A stretch of 64,000 nucleotides of DNA, from positions 6,499,784 through 6,563,783 of the forward strand of contig JAGGNK010006559.1 in NCBI GenBank assembly GCA_017590115.1. The letters run 5' to 3'. The DNA comes from Montifringilla adamsi. Its lineage: Eukaryota > Chordata > Aves > Passeriformes > Passeridae. Positions 1 to 11,259 of the stretch are shown in pieces (the stretch's first letter is position 1; each line of letters begins with the position of its first letter). A program made the position numbers and the translations under genes. The notes under the pieces were generated by a model. That model saw only the letters and a program-made list of their open reading frames with translations. It did no database searches and was not told the DNA's origin.

Positions 1-3000
1 TATAGTTTTATAGTTTTTACTGAGAACATTACAGTGGATGTGATGTATCTGACTGAATTAATAATTTTCAGATTTACATAAGTCTGCTTTGAAAGACTAG
101 GGAAGAAGCATGAGCAAACTGCTAGTTGTTTAATTGTAAGTTAACTTGGTGTGACCACCAGAAGAAACTTATGTTGCCAGGCTCTCATCCGTGTTGGTTC
201 AGCACGCATTTGACAGTGTGAAACAACCAGGATTGTGAGCCTGAATCATTATTATGACAAAAGGGTAATAACTTTCATTAAATGAATTGAATTATTAATT
301 TCCTCATTGATATTCAGGACATTTTAGTAGCCTGGCCATTTCTTCCCTGCTCACAACTCAATATAAAAGCAATGAAACCACAGGTTGAACTTAAAGCACT
401 GCAAATAAAAGTCTGAGGGTAAAATTGGCAGGCAGGGAACAAAATGATATGACAGATAAGGGTCTAAAAAGAAAAGTCTCTGATGCTTTGATGTGATCCA
501 TCCATATGCTCAAATACCTCTGGGGTTTTGTGAGGGGTTGATTGATTGGCTTCTTTTTTATTAAAAGATTCAGTAAATAATATTTCTCCATGCAGTTTTA
601 TTTGTGAGCAGCTCCTCATTTGGTATCTGATTTTCAAATTGTGCTGAGCACGTTTCCTAAACTCACAGGCTGCATTGTACTTCCTGGTGGGAGGGGAGAA
701 CTCATACAGTTTTTAAGTGGGAATGCTCATATCGGTAGATGAGATTACTCCTTGAAATATCCTTTTTCAAAAAATATTGTTGCACCAAACTTTTTTTTTT
801 GGACTATTTCCCAAAAAGTTAACAATGTATGAAAGGTAAGTGAAACACTTTTTTGGAAGGGTGTTTTCAGAAAAGATTTACAATGCTCCCTCTCTCCTGC
901 TTGAGGTGGTCTAACATTTCACCTTGACAGTGTTGTTTTGGGAAGAAAATAAAACCAAGGCTCTTTGTAAGGTGTAGGTTTCCCTTGCAGATTAACCTGC
1001 TGCTTACCCATGGGCACAGGATTCAGTTCTGGTACTTCTCAGATTATTTAAGCCAAAACTCACAGTAAATGATCTATAATTTTTTCTCTGTGACTACCCT
1101 GAACTGAGGATTACTCTGGACACAGCACTGTTGAGACTCTGAAGTATCCCCTGCACAACAATCCCAAAATATTAGCCCTCCATAAACATTTCAGGATAGA
1201 GAGTCACAGGAGGGCATAATCTGTTTTGATGTAAGAAATTAAAACCTATCCTTTACAAGAAGAAAACAGCCACAAGCTCTGTGAACTACAGGAAGATTCT
1301 TGATGTAGGTTAAGGCTACTATTTTGGGCAGAAATCTCAAAATATTGAAGTCATATCTGTAAAAAAGACAAAGGATGAAAAAGTAAAGAATCATATATCT
1401 GAAGCATTGATATTTGTGCAGTTGGATCGCTTATACTGAAGGGATTGAAGAAAAGCATTGGGTTAGTTGCTTGCTTTTACTATTTTGCTTGAAAACAGTA
1501 AAGTAAGAAGGTAATGGGAAACTCTGCTAACTGTGCATTTACAAAGTGTTTGCAGTTCGTATTATGTCTCCCATTCCTTGATTCTGCAAAATACTTTTCC
1601 CAAATTTCTTTATACCTTAATACCTTAAAATAAGAAGTACTAGCCAATTCAATTATCTGACAAATAGCACAGATTCCTATTGTTATTAAAGCTACCCAGC
1701 TGGAATAACAATGCCTCACTGCTTGCCAAATCAACACCATCACAGCTCAAAGAGATAAAATTGTAACTGAATACTCTCACATGCACAATGAAACTGTCCT
1801 GAAATGCTCCCTGCTCACAGCAAGTTGGGAGTTGGGTAAAAGTCCTAGTAGTCAATGTTACATTTTCTGCTTCCACGGTTGTTTTCTCAGTCCTTACTTC
1901 TTCCCCTTGGAGGTTTGTCTAATGCATTTCTCTCTTTGGGTACATAATACAGATTTACAAAATTCCTTAATAAGGAATTGCTTTCATGGTACCAAGTGAT
2001 TTGACTTGACATTAGGGCAACCAGTCCTCAAACACTAGCCCATGGCATTTTGATTTGTGCATCCCATAGGCTGTACACAACCTGTTGCACATGGTAGCAC
2101 TGGAATGCTGCCCCTTTTTAGAAGAAATAACTTCACCCATGCAAAATCATTAGGTCTATGGCAGCTCAGAGGTGGAAACAGGGAGGACAAAACTTACTGG
2201 AAAGGTACCTGCAGAAAAGGTCTCCACTTTTTCTTTCATTTGAAAATGCTTTTGAAAGCCCATAAAATTGTGTGGCGCATGCCAAATGACTTGTGAAATA
2301 ACCATCCACAGCTGTGGCTGTATGAAAAACTATGTACCACTGCTGGCACTCATATTGATCTGATAAAACCTTTTTAATGTGAAATCATCAGGCCTTTGAA
2401 AAGATGAGCCCATGCATCAGGAAAGAGCATGACACAAATTTCAGAGGAACAAAGGACCACTGCCACTAACAGCAGCAGCTATTGAAAATAAGGAACATAG
2501 AATAGATTTCTGGGAATGAATCTGAAATTGCAGATGATCTGCTTCAGAGATTAGTCTGGCACACCAACAGAAAGTCACATGCACAATACAGAAATTCTCT
2601 TGCTGGAAGAAAGTGTGTATAGCAAATCTGATCCAGCTTGTTCTGTGGAGGGGACTGAATTATCATTTAAATTATGAGTTAGTAGATCCTAATGTGTGTT
2701 TAGGACTTATTTATACCCCTTTTTATAGCAGAAACTCAAGAAGTAAATTGAAGGTTTATGGCAAGGCTGAACTGTGGAGGCTGCTTACTTACTGAACTGT
2801 ATTGTACCTCTTTTTGCTTACTCATTGTGCCAGAACTGTGAGAGGGAGACAGTATCCCTTGAGAGAAGAGATAACACTTTTGATAGTTTTTTCTCTTTTT
2901 TTTTCTTTCTCTGTGTTTTTCCATTGTCTTTTTGATCTCTGCGCAGCTTTCCCAATCAGCAGTAACAGGTACCAGGCTCCATGGCTGTTACTTTGATTAA

Positions 3001-6000
3001 ATCAATGCCATCATCTGACACCAATCAGCTACATCAGTGATAAAGGTGAATGTTTGACATCTTGTTGTCTGAGGTTCACATTACTAGCTTAAGGGCATGA
3101 ACAGAAAAATGGAGGAATTTTAGTTGATCTGCTGGCCTCAGCTTATTTTTTGTTTGCTTCAAGAAAGTTACCTTCGTGGACAGCTTTTTTTTTTTTTAAA
3201 CTCTTCTAAAGCATGGACTGTTAGATTCTGCATAGCATTGAACATACCTAGTGTGTCACACACAAGCACAGCACATGGTTCTACTTATTAACCTTATTAA
3301 TAGAGGAAAGTGAAATACAAACCTTGTATACAACACCCACGCAAATGGTCACCCTCAGACGAATCCCCTGCCAGGCTGTTGCCAAGCACCTCTCAACTGT
3401 TTGTCCTAGCAATGCATGACTGTGACTTTTTGATTTCCAGGCTTAAGACTAGAAATTGGTAGATAATATTTTCCTATATGTGTTATTTTTCTGGGAGCTG
3501 CCTTTCTTCAGATGTCTTTTGTTTTTGCCAGGTCATTTACCAGCTGGCAGAATCTCTACTTGCTTGCTGATTGCAAGACGGTAATACATGGTTTATAAAC
3601 TCCCCGAACTGAAAAAAGCTCATAATGTGAGCTTTACACTACCTTGTGTAGTGAGACAGAAGAGAATGACAGAGATGCACAGACATCAGCCTTTCTTCCT
3701 GTTGCCTGCCTGTGACTTGCGGAATCCCAGCCACGAACTGGGATTCAAACCAGAATTTGGAGGGCAATAGGCTAGAAGGATTAGCAGGTCCAGTTTTGCC
3801 TTTCAGATCATGGGGTGATGATTTTTCAGGGGTTTGTCTAGGAAACAGAGCATCTTTCCTTTATTTGAATGTCAGAAAAGAGATAGCTGTGGAGCAGACA
3901 GCACTCTCCTTTCTTATCTCTGTAAAAGTGTAGAAAGTGATAATGAAAGCAGCCCATGCATCTGCCTGCCTCACAGTGAGGAAACAACAAGTCTCCTCTC
4001 TCACCTACTGTCTCCCAAAAAGCATGGCTTTAGAGACTTCATCCTCTGTCATCCTTGCTCTAGAGGGCAGCTCTTGGAGGCCAGCCCCAGGAGCACACTG
4101 CTCTTTGTGATGTCCTAGATGCTTGAGAATGACTTCTCTGGGGACAAAATAAAGCAGCGTAGCAGGTGTTCTTTTGTTGCAGTATCCATGGTAAGCCCTG
4201 AAGTATTTTGAAGCAAACATACAGAAGGCCTTAGTGATTGCTGCAGCACAGTCACACAGAGGTTGTAATGCTTTCTCCATGCCTTGAGTTTGGTGACAGT
4301 AGAGTTTTGGATAGACACCAATAATTTCCAGCCCTTGCAGGCCATCTACCAAAGCAAGTTTACATATCAGCTCAGCTGGATTCAGTTGCCTGTGAAGCAG
4401 AAATCCTGTGTAGCCCTCATTACTTCACTGGAGTGAAGAAGTTGTAAGCAAAATCAGAGCAAAAGTTTTTGAATCTGTTTTTCTTTTGACTGAGCCTTAC
4501 ATTAATTTAAAGGCAAGTTATCTTGCTGGAAAGAAATTGTTGGGTGCTTTCTTCTGGTACTTTTTTTCTTGTTCTTTTTTCTCTCACCTCCTAAATTGGT
4601 ATAATTTCTAAGTGTCTAGTCCTGGGAAGTGGTGAAATAGAGGAATACAGTCTATCCCAAACACATGTGAGTAAATAATGACCAGACAATTCTCACATCC
4701 AAAGAAGACTCTAAACTAAGGTTGGTTTGCACCTTACATAGTCCACAGCTCATGGTTTCAGGTATCAACATGAAGCTGTTTCACCTCAGCTGCTGACCTT
4801 CCCAGTGTTGGCCATGGTGGAGCTCTTTAGAAATCACCAAGTCCACCTCAGACTGAGCCACTCTCCCTTACAGAGAAATCTGCATTAGCAGCATGTGATA
4901 TGCAGTGTAGCATCCTTGTTGCTATCAGTGGAATCCTAACCAGGGCTGAGCAGGGCAGGATAGAGTCCTTGGCAGTGGTGGTGGCTTAGAAAATCACAGG
5001 CTCTCTGAAAATCCCATTTCAAACCTGGAGTTTGGCCTGTCCTCTGGGAGCTCTGAGCCATGCTCAGATCTCTACTGCATCACCTTGCCCGGTGCTGGGT
5101 GGATGTAAAAAGCACTGAAGATTCCACATATGGTCAGAAGGAGTTTTGAAACCATGTTTGCTTGATATAAAGAGAAGTTACTGCTGCCATCCTAATTTCT
5201 CAATGGTCATAAGTTAAACTGTTGATGGTGTGTGTTCTTCCTCCCAAACCAACTCTCTACTACTTCATAAGGTCTGTAAAACAACAGTAAGTGAAGGACA
5301 CTTGACACGAATCACCCTGTTTCTCATCAGATGTATATAAGCTCTGCATGGGCTCATTTTATTCTGAGAGCTAGTAATTTTATAATATTGCTAAATAAGA
5401 TACAGACCAGGAGCCTGGCATGCGTCTTCTCCTCCACTCCCACACTATGTTGAGGGCAGGGCAGGACTCAGCAGGACCAAGCAGTGTGGACACTCCCTCT
5501 GGAGAGGGGTCCTGGTCCAGGTACTGCTCGTAGCTTCACCTACTGGCAGCTGAAAGCAAAATCACAGTTTACTTCTAACAGGAAAGTTCACTGAGAAGCA
5601 CTCAGAGTTGTATAGAAAATCCAACCGCTCATTGCCATCAAGCAGCACATCCAATTTTATTGAAAATTTGCTGGATTATTGCCAGAAAGACTGGCCAAAT
5701 TGTCAGATTCCTGGTTCATGGGAAATTCTGACATTTGGTTTTGTTCTGATTTGGAATGAACCCAGTTATTTTGAAATTACCCACAAAAGAGAGGTTTATA
5801 GGGAAAAAAATAGGAATAGGAAACAATGACGCATGGTATTTCCAAAATAAAATACGCTCCCCAGGATGTGCTTCTTTCCAGCCTTGCTGCTGGTTCTTAG
5901 GGAGCAGCACGATGAGCCAAGGCTGGGGATGGGAGCCTATACTTTGGGACTGCTGACTTCAGCCAGGTCTCCCAGCACTACCAGACTGCCTGTTTGGAAG

Positions 6001-9000
6001 CAAAAAGCCTACAATCCCTGTGTCCCAAGCAGACCACCAGGTTCACTGGCAGGAAGCCAGGCAGTTTTCCAGTGGAAAACTATGTGTGGTTGGATGTTGG
6101 TTAATTGAAATGTTTTATGTTTTAACATGAAATTTGCTGGCTCTCACAAATCAGTGTTTTCCAGTGCAATGATGTGCCATCAGAAATCTCATGATCAGCT
6201 TTAATTGCCACTTTGATGGCCAAAATCTTTGTTGACCAGAGTCCCATAACTTTCTGGCAATCACTAAATACCTTTTCATAAACACAAACAAAAAAGCATA
6301 TTCCGATTTGTGCTCAACAACTGTGAAATTTGCAAGATTGTTTCTGGGCAGGGGTATTATTAAGAAAATTCCTGCCTTCAGGGCAGCAATGCTGGGGACA
6401 CACATGTCCCTGTTTCAACCTTATCACTGCTGCATCAGCTTAAAACCACTTGAGAAGCATCGTGTTCCTACTTCTGAGGAGAAGACAATGGCCTCATTGC
6501 CCAACGAGGCATGTTGTCCAAGTCTAATTAGAAACAGGAACTCACTCACTTGAGCACAATTTATTCTTATTCTTACAGCACAAGATTTCAAAAGTCTTTT
6601 TCATTGTTTTTATTATTATAATAGAGAAGGCTGTTTATTGATTTTTCTACTACATGAGTGTTTGTATACACTGACTTCCCGCTTCTAATGAAACAGAGCC
6701 TCCTAAAACAATAATAAAAAATAATAATAACCTCACTTGAGAGTGAAATAATTGTGGCTAGAACCATACTTCAGTGAAAATTTTCCCCTCTTCCAAATGT
6801 GCTGCCAGAGACTTTCTGTGGTGTTATAGGCCCCATGGTCTCCATGGCAGGGAGAGGAGTTCTCTCCCCAGAGACCCGAGTGCTGGGGCCCTCACTGGGA
6901 CTACTCCTGGATGGATTCTCCCCTCCGACAGCCAAGTTTCTCCCTTGCTCTAAGATCAGCTCCATTTTTGGGTCGCTGTGGGTAGGTGTGGTGGGGGCAG
7001 CCTGGTGTCACTTGTGGTTGAGTCCCCATGCTTGGACTCCTGTAGCTCTGGGGATCTGCAGAGGGAACACCAAATGGGAAGGAGTACAGAGAAAATCATA
7101 TGGGTGAAAAACCAGATTTTGTTTCCAGGAACATACGTTTTTTCCTTCTAATTTTTATCAGGTGTCCAGAAATGTGAACTCCCAGAAATTCGGAAACAAT
7201 GGATACTTTCATTTCACCCAGTTTGCTGCTCCAGTTTCCTTGCTTTCTTCCTTGATTTCCAGTTTAAAAACTGACTTCACCCTCAAAGCTGAAACAATCC
7301 ATTCCCAGATCTGTGCTTATTAACTGAAACCTGTGTCTCAGTAAAACATATCAATCTTTTATCAGTACTTCAAATGCCACTTTTCTGTTCCAGAAAGGTT
7401 GGTGTCTGCCAAGAATCCTATCTAAATCCATTCTAAAGAGCTGCAAATGCTCAGGGCTGAAGACCACTTGTTAGATACAGGTCAGCACTGGAAACAGCTT
7501 ACAACCACATTATTTTCCATGGAGCTCATCAAGACAAGAACAAAAGAAGCAAAATTCTTCTTAGAGTTCCCAGCAGCAGCCCCAGCATTTTTGGCAAGGA
7601 TATGTACAGACCACAGTAGCACAATGTAGCAGTGTGTGAGGGCAGATTTGTTACTGGAATTAGTCAAATCACAGAAAAGAAAGTGGTCAAGTCATTCTGC
7701 TTTGTAGTCATTTTCTGCTTCCAGTACCCCAAAAGTCTCTCACACATTTATAAAATAGTTTAGAGTTGAGGAAGATGTTTCTCCCTGTAATCAATTTTTG
7801 TGTGTGCAGGGAGCAAAGTGGCCATGCAGCTCCATCACTCAAATGCCTCCTCTGAATACCTGTTTGCTCTATAGGGAGGCATTTGGTTTATGCTTCTCTG
7901 TGACAGAGGAGATTCTTTGCTTACTTTCTCTGTTTCTGCAAGGACTAGACCCAAACTAAATCTTACCAAAGCTGACTCTTGCTATTTTATCTTAAGGTAT
8001 CTTTCCAGGAGCAACTTTATTATCTTGGCATGGGTATATACAGCTTGTGGGACCATAAAAAAACCTCTCAGTGTAAAGGCAAAGAGCTTTCCCCTTCTGG
8101 GCACAGATAGGGTCAACAGACTGAATGAACCATCCACATCTTGCTGCATTGTCTTCCATGATCTGCCAGCCTCTCCATCAGAAAAGCCAGAAGAAAACAG
8201 AGCAAGACCATTTTTCTCACACTGTTTCTTCAAGGGAGAATGGGGGAATGTAGAGAGGTATTTGTTGCCTGACCCATTGCAGAGATATTGCCATGAGTGG
8301 CAACCAGTGCCTAGCCTGTTTGAAGGACCAGTGTTACTGACTGGTTGCATTCTAGTCTGAAGAAAATTTTTGTTATATTTGTTTTTGACGTTTAGTTAAG
8401 ATGAAGTGCTGCTGGTGAGAGACTTTACAAACTACAGTGAAGTTTCATTTCTGTTTTGTTCTTTGCTTGCATTGTGAGTGATGTCTCAGCTGTGGGTGTT
8501 GGCACAGACATGTGTAGCATCTTTCTTTCACGTGACTGAGAGAGTTGTAGGTGAGGCCGTGTGGGGAGGAAGAATTGATGAAGAGGAATGTGCAACACAA
8601 GATTCTTTCATAAGGTTCTTTTCTTACACTGCTAGCTGCCATGCAGCACAGGAACCTTTCTCACACTTTGGGATATGATATTTGACAGGAGTTTGTTGGT
8701 TAGCCTCTTCTCCTTGCTGGGGCAGGACAGCTGCGCTTTGTTCCTGCACCATGCCACGACCCCTTCCTGAGAGACAAAGCTGGGCTTCCCTGGAGTGTTG
8801 CACTTGGTTCCAGCCTTGTCTTGAGCTCTAAAAGCTGATAAGGACACTGATGTTTAACAGGCTGGTGGGCCCTCAGCAGCAGCTCTGATAGGGAGGTAAA
8901 CCCCTCTTGTAAACACTATAAATCCAGGTTTAGGATTTGCAAGTCAAATCCCTGCCTGGCTAATGCGTGAAAAGGTGTTTTTCTAGTCCAAAATGGTGAT

Positions 9001-9297
9001 TATCACATCCACAAAAGCCCTGCTAAACTCCCACTGAGTGGGAACCAGGTACCTAAGGACCCTTGCAGATCCGGCCTTTACTGTGATGATTCAGTGACCA
9101 AAAAAAAAAAAAATTCCTATGGAATAAGGTGGCAATGGCTCACAGTCCTGCCAATATCCAGAGACTAAAAGGAGGGTATATGCTACATCAGCTGTGTGCA
9201 GTCAGTTGCATTGTCCATCACTGTTTCATAAATCCAAGCCAAGATGCGCTGAAGAGAGCATAAAAATTCACATGTATTTAAATGAATTTTAGGTTGG
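1..9297. other. Gene-less AT-rich stretch, intergenic or intronic
   Basis: I find no supportable gene here. Open frames on both strands are mostly 60-120 codons, the longest 156 codons (7890-8360, plus). None has a recognisable domain, and they overlap each other antisense, as chance frames do. Small simple-sequence tracts are present: a T run near 791-800, a T-rich tract near 3185-3199, an AAT-rich patch near 6709-6731 and an A14 run at 9100-9113. A somewhat GC-richer patch lies near 6790-7060, without CpG enrichment. Distal enhancers or old decayed repeats may exist here but cannot be recognised by eye. Confidence 0.6.
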
Positions 9298-9700
9298 TGT
9301 GGTTGTTTGACTGTGGCTAGATGCCGAGTGCCCACCAAAGCTGCTCTAGCACTGCCCACCTCAGCTGGGTAGGGAGGGAAATATAGCTAAAAGCTCGTGG
9401 GTTGAGATAACAACAGGGAGAAATCAGCCAACAAATACTGTCACATGCAAAACAGGTTAGACTCAGGGAAATTAATTTAATTTATTAGGTATGAGATCAG
9501 GGTAGGATAATGAGAAGTAAACAATAAACCTTAAAACACCTTCTCCACACCTTCCTCTTTTTCTCAGGCTCAACTTCACCCCCAGTTGTCTATCCTTCCT
9601 CCCCAGGTGGCACATGGGGGGCTGGGAATGGGAGTTGCAGTCAGTTCATCACACATTGTCTTTGACACTCTTTCCTCCTTAGGGGAAAATCTGTCTTCTG
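9298..9700 (+). mobile_element. LTR-like avian dispersed repeat (endogenous retrovirus-related, degraded)
   Basis: The block starts TGTGGTTGTTTGAC and continues through a stretch reading GTGCCCACCAAAGCTGCTCT at 9331-9350, then an AATTTAATTTATTA-type segment near 9475, and ends around the CTTTCCTCCTTAGGGG stretch near 9670-9685. I recall this order of segments from a common LTR-type repeat in passerine and other neoavian genomes, where the copies are richer in CpG. Here most expected CpG sites read TG or CA, so the copy is old. I could not find a target-site duplication or a firm 3' end. The family name is uncertain. The identification rests on recall, not on a search. Confidence 0.5.
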
Positions 9701-10637
9701 TATTTTCTCTTAAATGGACTCTAGCAGCAATGGGATTTATGTGGATACACCTAAAATCTGTTCTCAGTCATCAAAACAAGTATTATTGCTTGTGTCTCAT
9801 GTGTCAAGGGAGATGAAGGTCATGTGTTGGCTTTAAACTGAAGGCTTCTCAGATGGGGTCAATAAATGGTGTGGGATGTCAGATTTGTTTAGATTTCTCC
9901 AATAAAACAATCCTTTTTTCCTTTTAATCTAGAAAAACCATCCATAATGAGTTGGGGGATTGTGCTATACGTCCTGGGAAACAAAACGGCCTTTTAAGGA
10001 GGAACCCACTGACAAGGGCTGAAAGTCTTGGGTTCACTCTGTGGAAAGAGTCAGGCTGATTCACTGCTCAGAAGTTAATTAGTATAAATGATAGAGGATC
10101 CAGCCTCTTTCCTTTGCCTTATATTTCCAAATATCTCCTGGAGCCAAATCCAGACACTGCACAATGAGTGTTTAAACACACTTGTCCCTCTCCCCGCCTT
10201 GCTAGCAGCAGTGTCTGGAATACAGGTTGTAAATCAGGTCCTACAGTGATTGATCCATGTGCTAGCAAGTGAAGCATAAAAATAGCAGCACGGTTGAAAG
10301 GACATTAAAAAAAGGGAAACAGACCATTATTATTTCTGGGCTCAGGGGAAAGAGCAGTTGAATCTGTCGTGCTGGCCAAGTCTGAGTAGCCCTGGTCTGT
10401 CTAAAAAACACAGACAACTGCTTTGCTCCCTCCTCCGCAGCTGTGTGCACCCTGTAAACAAGGAGCCAGCCCGATTTTTCTAGTCTGTGAATCTGGGTCC
10501 CAGAGGTTTGAGTCCTTTCAGGAACTTCTCTTAAACCTCTTTGTGTGCTCTAAAGCAACTCCTCTATTTTTCTGACTGTGAAATAGCATGCTGGCAGGGC
10601 AAATTGCATCTCTGCTCTCTCTGATGCTGTCATAAAA
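9701..10637. other. Gene-less spacer between two LTR-type repeats
   Basis: No gene is visible. The first 150 bases may still belong to the preceding LTR-like repeat, whose 3' end I could not fix; an AATAAA lies near 9861. The rest is ordinary unique-looking sequence with no tandem repeat or recognisable motif. Confidence 0.5.
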
Positions 10638-10643
10638 GTTACT
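10638..10643 (+). repeat. Left target-site duplication of the solo LTR
   Basis: GTTACT lies directly before the TG that opens the LTR. The identical hexamer follows the terminal CA at 11254-11259. A 6-bp duplication is usual for betaretrovirus-like (ERVK, class II) integrations. The pair defines the insertion without any outside reference. Confidence 0.8.
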
Positions 10644-11034
10644 TGTGGGATCTCAGCACACCACTGTGGATGTGCAGAGATACCAGGGGAGCCCCTGGGG
10701 GACTCAGAAACCCTGGAATGCTACCAAAAGAGTGTGGTGGTCTGACTTTGATCCATCAAAAGGAGAAGAACCTGTGTATGAGGAAATGAGAGCTTCTTGG
10801 GTGTGAATGGTACATTTATGGAAGGAGATATAAATTTTAGAAAAATAGGTACAGGGGGGTCATGAAGACAAGATGGAGGATTCAGCGCGTGGTCCTGTGT
10901 TCTTTCTTCTTCATGTCTTCCATTTTGTGTGGTGATGTTGGCACTTGGGGATTGGTTCATGGTGAAGGTACACTTGTCTATAAGGGTGAATAGTATTGGG
11001 AAATAAAGGTAAATATGTCACATGTAATTTTTAC

Positions 11035-11040
11035 TATAAA
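11035..11040 (+). promoter_or_regulatory. TATA box of the solo LTR
   Basis: TATAAA lies 391 bp into the LTR and 101 bp before the polyadenylation signal. This is the spacing expected for a retroviral U3 promoter driving a short R region. Transcription would start near 11065. Present-day activity is unknown. Confidence 0.65.
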
Positions 11041-11135
11041 GGACACAGCCGCCCTGTGGGTGGGGAAGAGTGCACTTGACTGTCCTGCTGAGCGGACCTC
11101 GGCTGGGCAGAGAGAAAGTTTTGTAGATAAGAGTT

Positions 11136-11141
11136 AATAAA
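11136..11141 (+). terminator. Polyadenylation signal of the solo LTR
   Basis: AATAAA lies downstream of the LTR TATA box and upstream of the CpG-containing U5. Cleavage would be expected about 15-25 bases further on, marking the R/U5 border. Confidence 0.6.
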
Positions 11142-11253
11142 CAAAACTGAAGACAGAAAATCTGAGAGTCCAGACTCGTCCTTTGAAATCGCGGCCACCC
11201 GGAACCACCTTTCCCCGTGTCGGGGCAGAGACACATAACAGCAGACCCCGACA

Positions 11254-11259
11254 GTTACT
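11254..11259 (+). repeat. Right target-site duplication of the solo LTR
   Basis: GTTACT directly follows the terminal CA of the LTR and equals the hexamer at 10638-10643. Confidence 0.8.

Larger units (their letters stand above)
10644..11253 (+). mobile_element. Solo LTR of an endogenous retrovirus, ERVK-like, 610 bp
   Basis: The element begins TGTGGGATCT and ends AGACCCCGACA. The ends are imperfect inverted repeats: the reverse complement of the right end is TGTCGGGGTCT, which matches the left end with one extra base and one A/G change. It has the canonical TG...CA termini and is flanked by the exact 6-bp duplication GTTACT. Inside, a TATA box (11035-11040) and a polyadenylation signal (11136-11141) lie 101 bp apart, giving a U3 of roughly 390-420 bp, a short R and a U5 of about 100 bp. 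No primer-binding site, gag, pol or env sequence follows, so this is a solo LTR left by recombination between two LTRs. The U5 keeps several CpGs, including a CCCCG-TGT-CGGGG hairpin near 11213-11225, which suggests a fairly young insertion. The 6-bp duplication points to a class II retrovirus; the family name is not known to me. Confidence 0.85.

Noticed and set aside
7890..8360. 156-codon plus-strand frame, the longest outside repeats
   Set aside because: No domain, no promoter or splice context, and a 122-codon frame lies antisense to it. Its length is within chance for this window.
10733..11240. Alternative LTR borders starting at TGTGGTGGTCTGAC and ending at ACACATAACA
   Set aside because: The start looked LTR-like, but no matching duplication flanks these borders, whereas 10644-11253 has exact hexamers and inverted ends.
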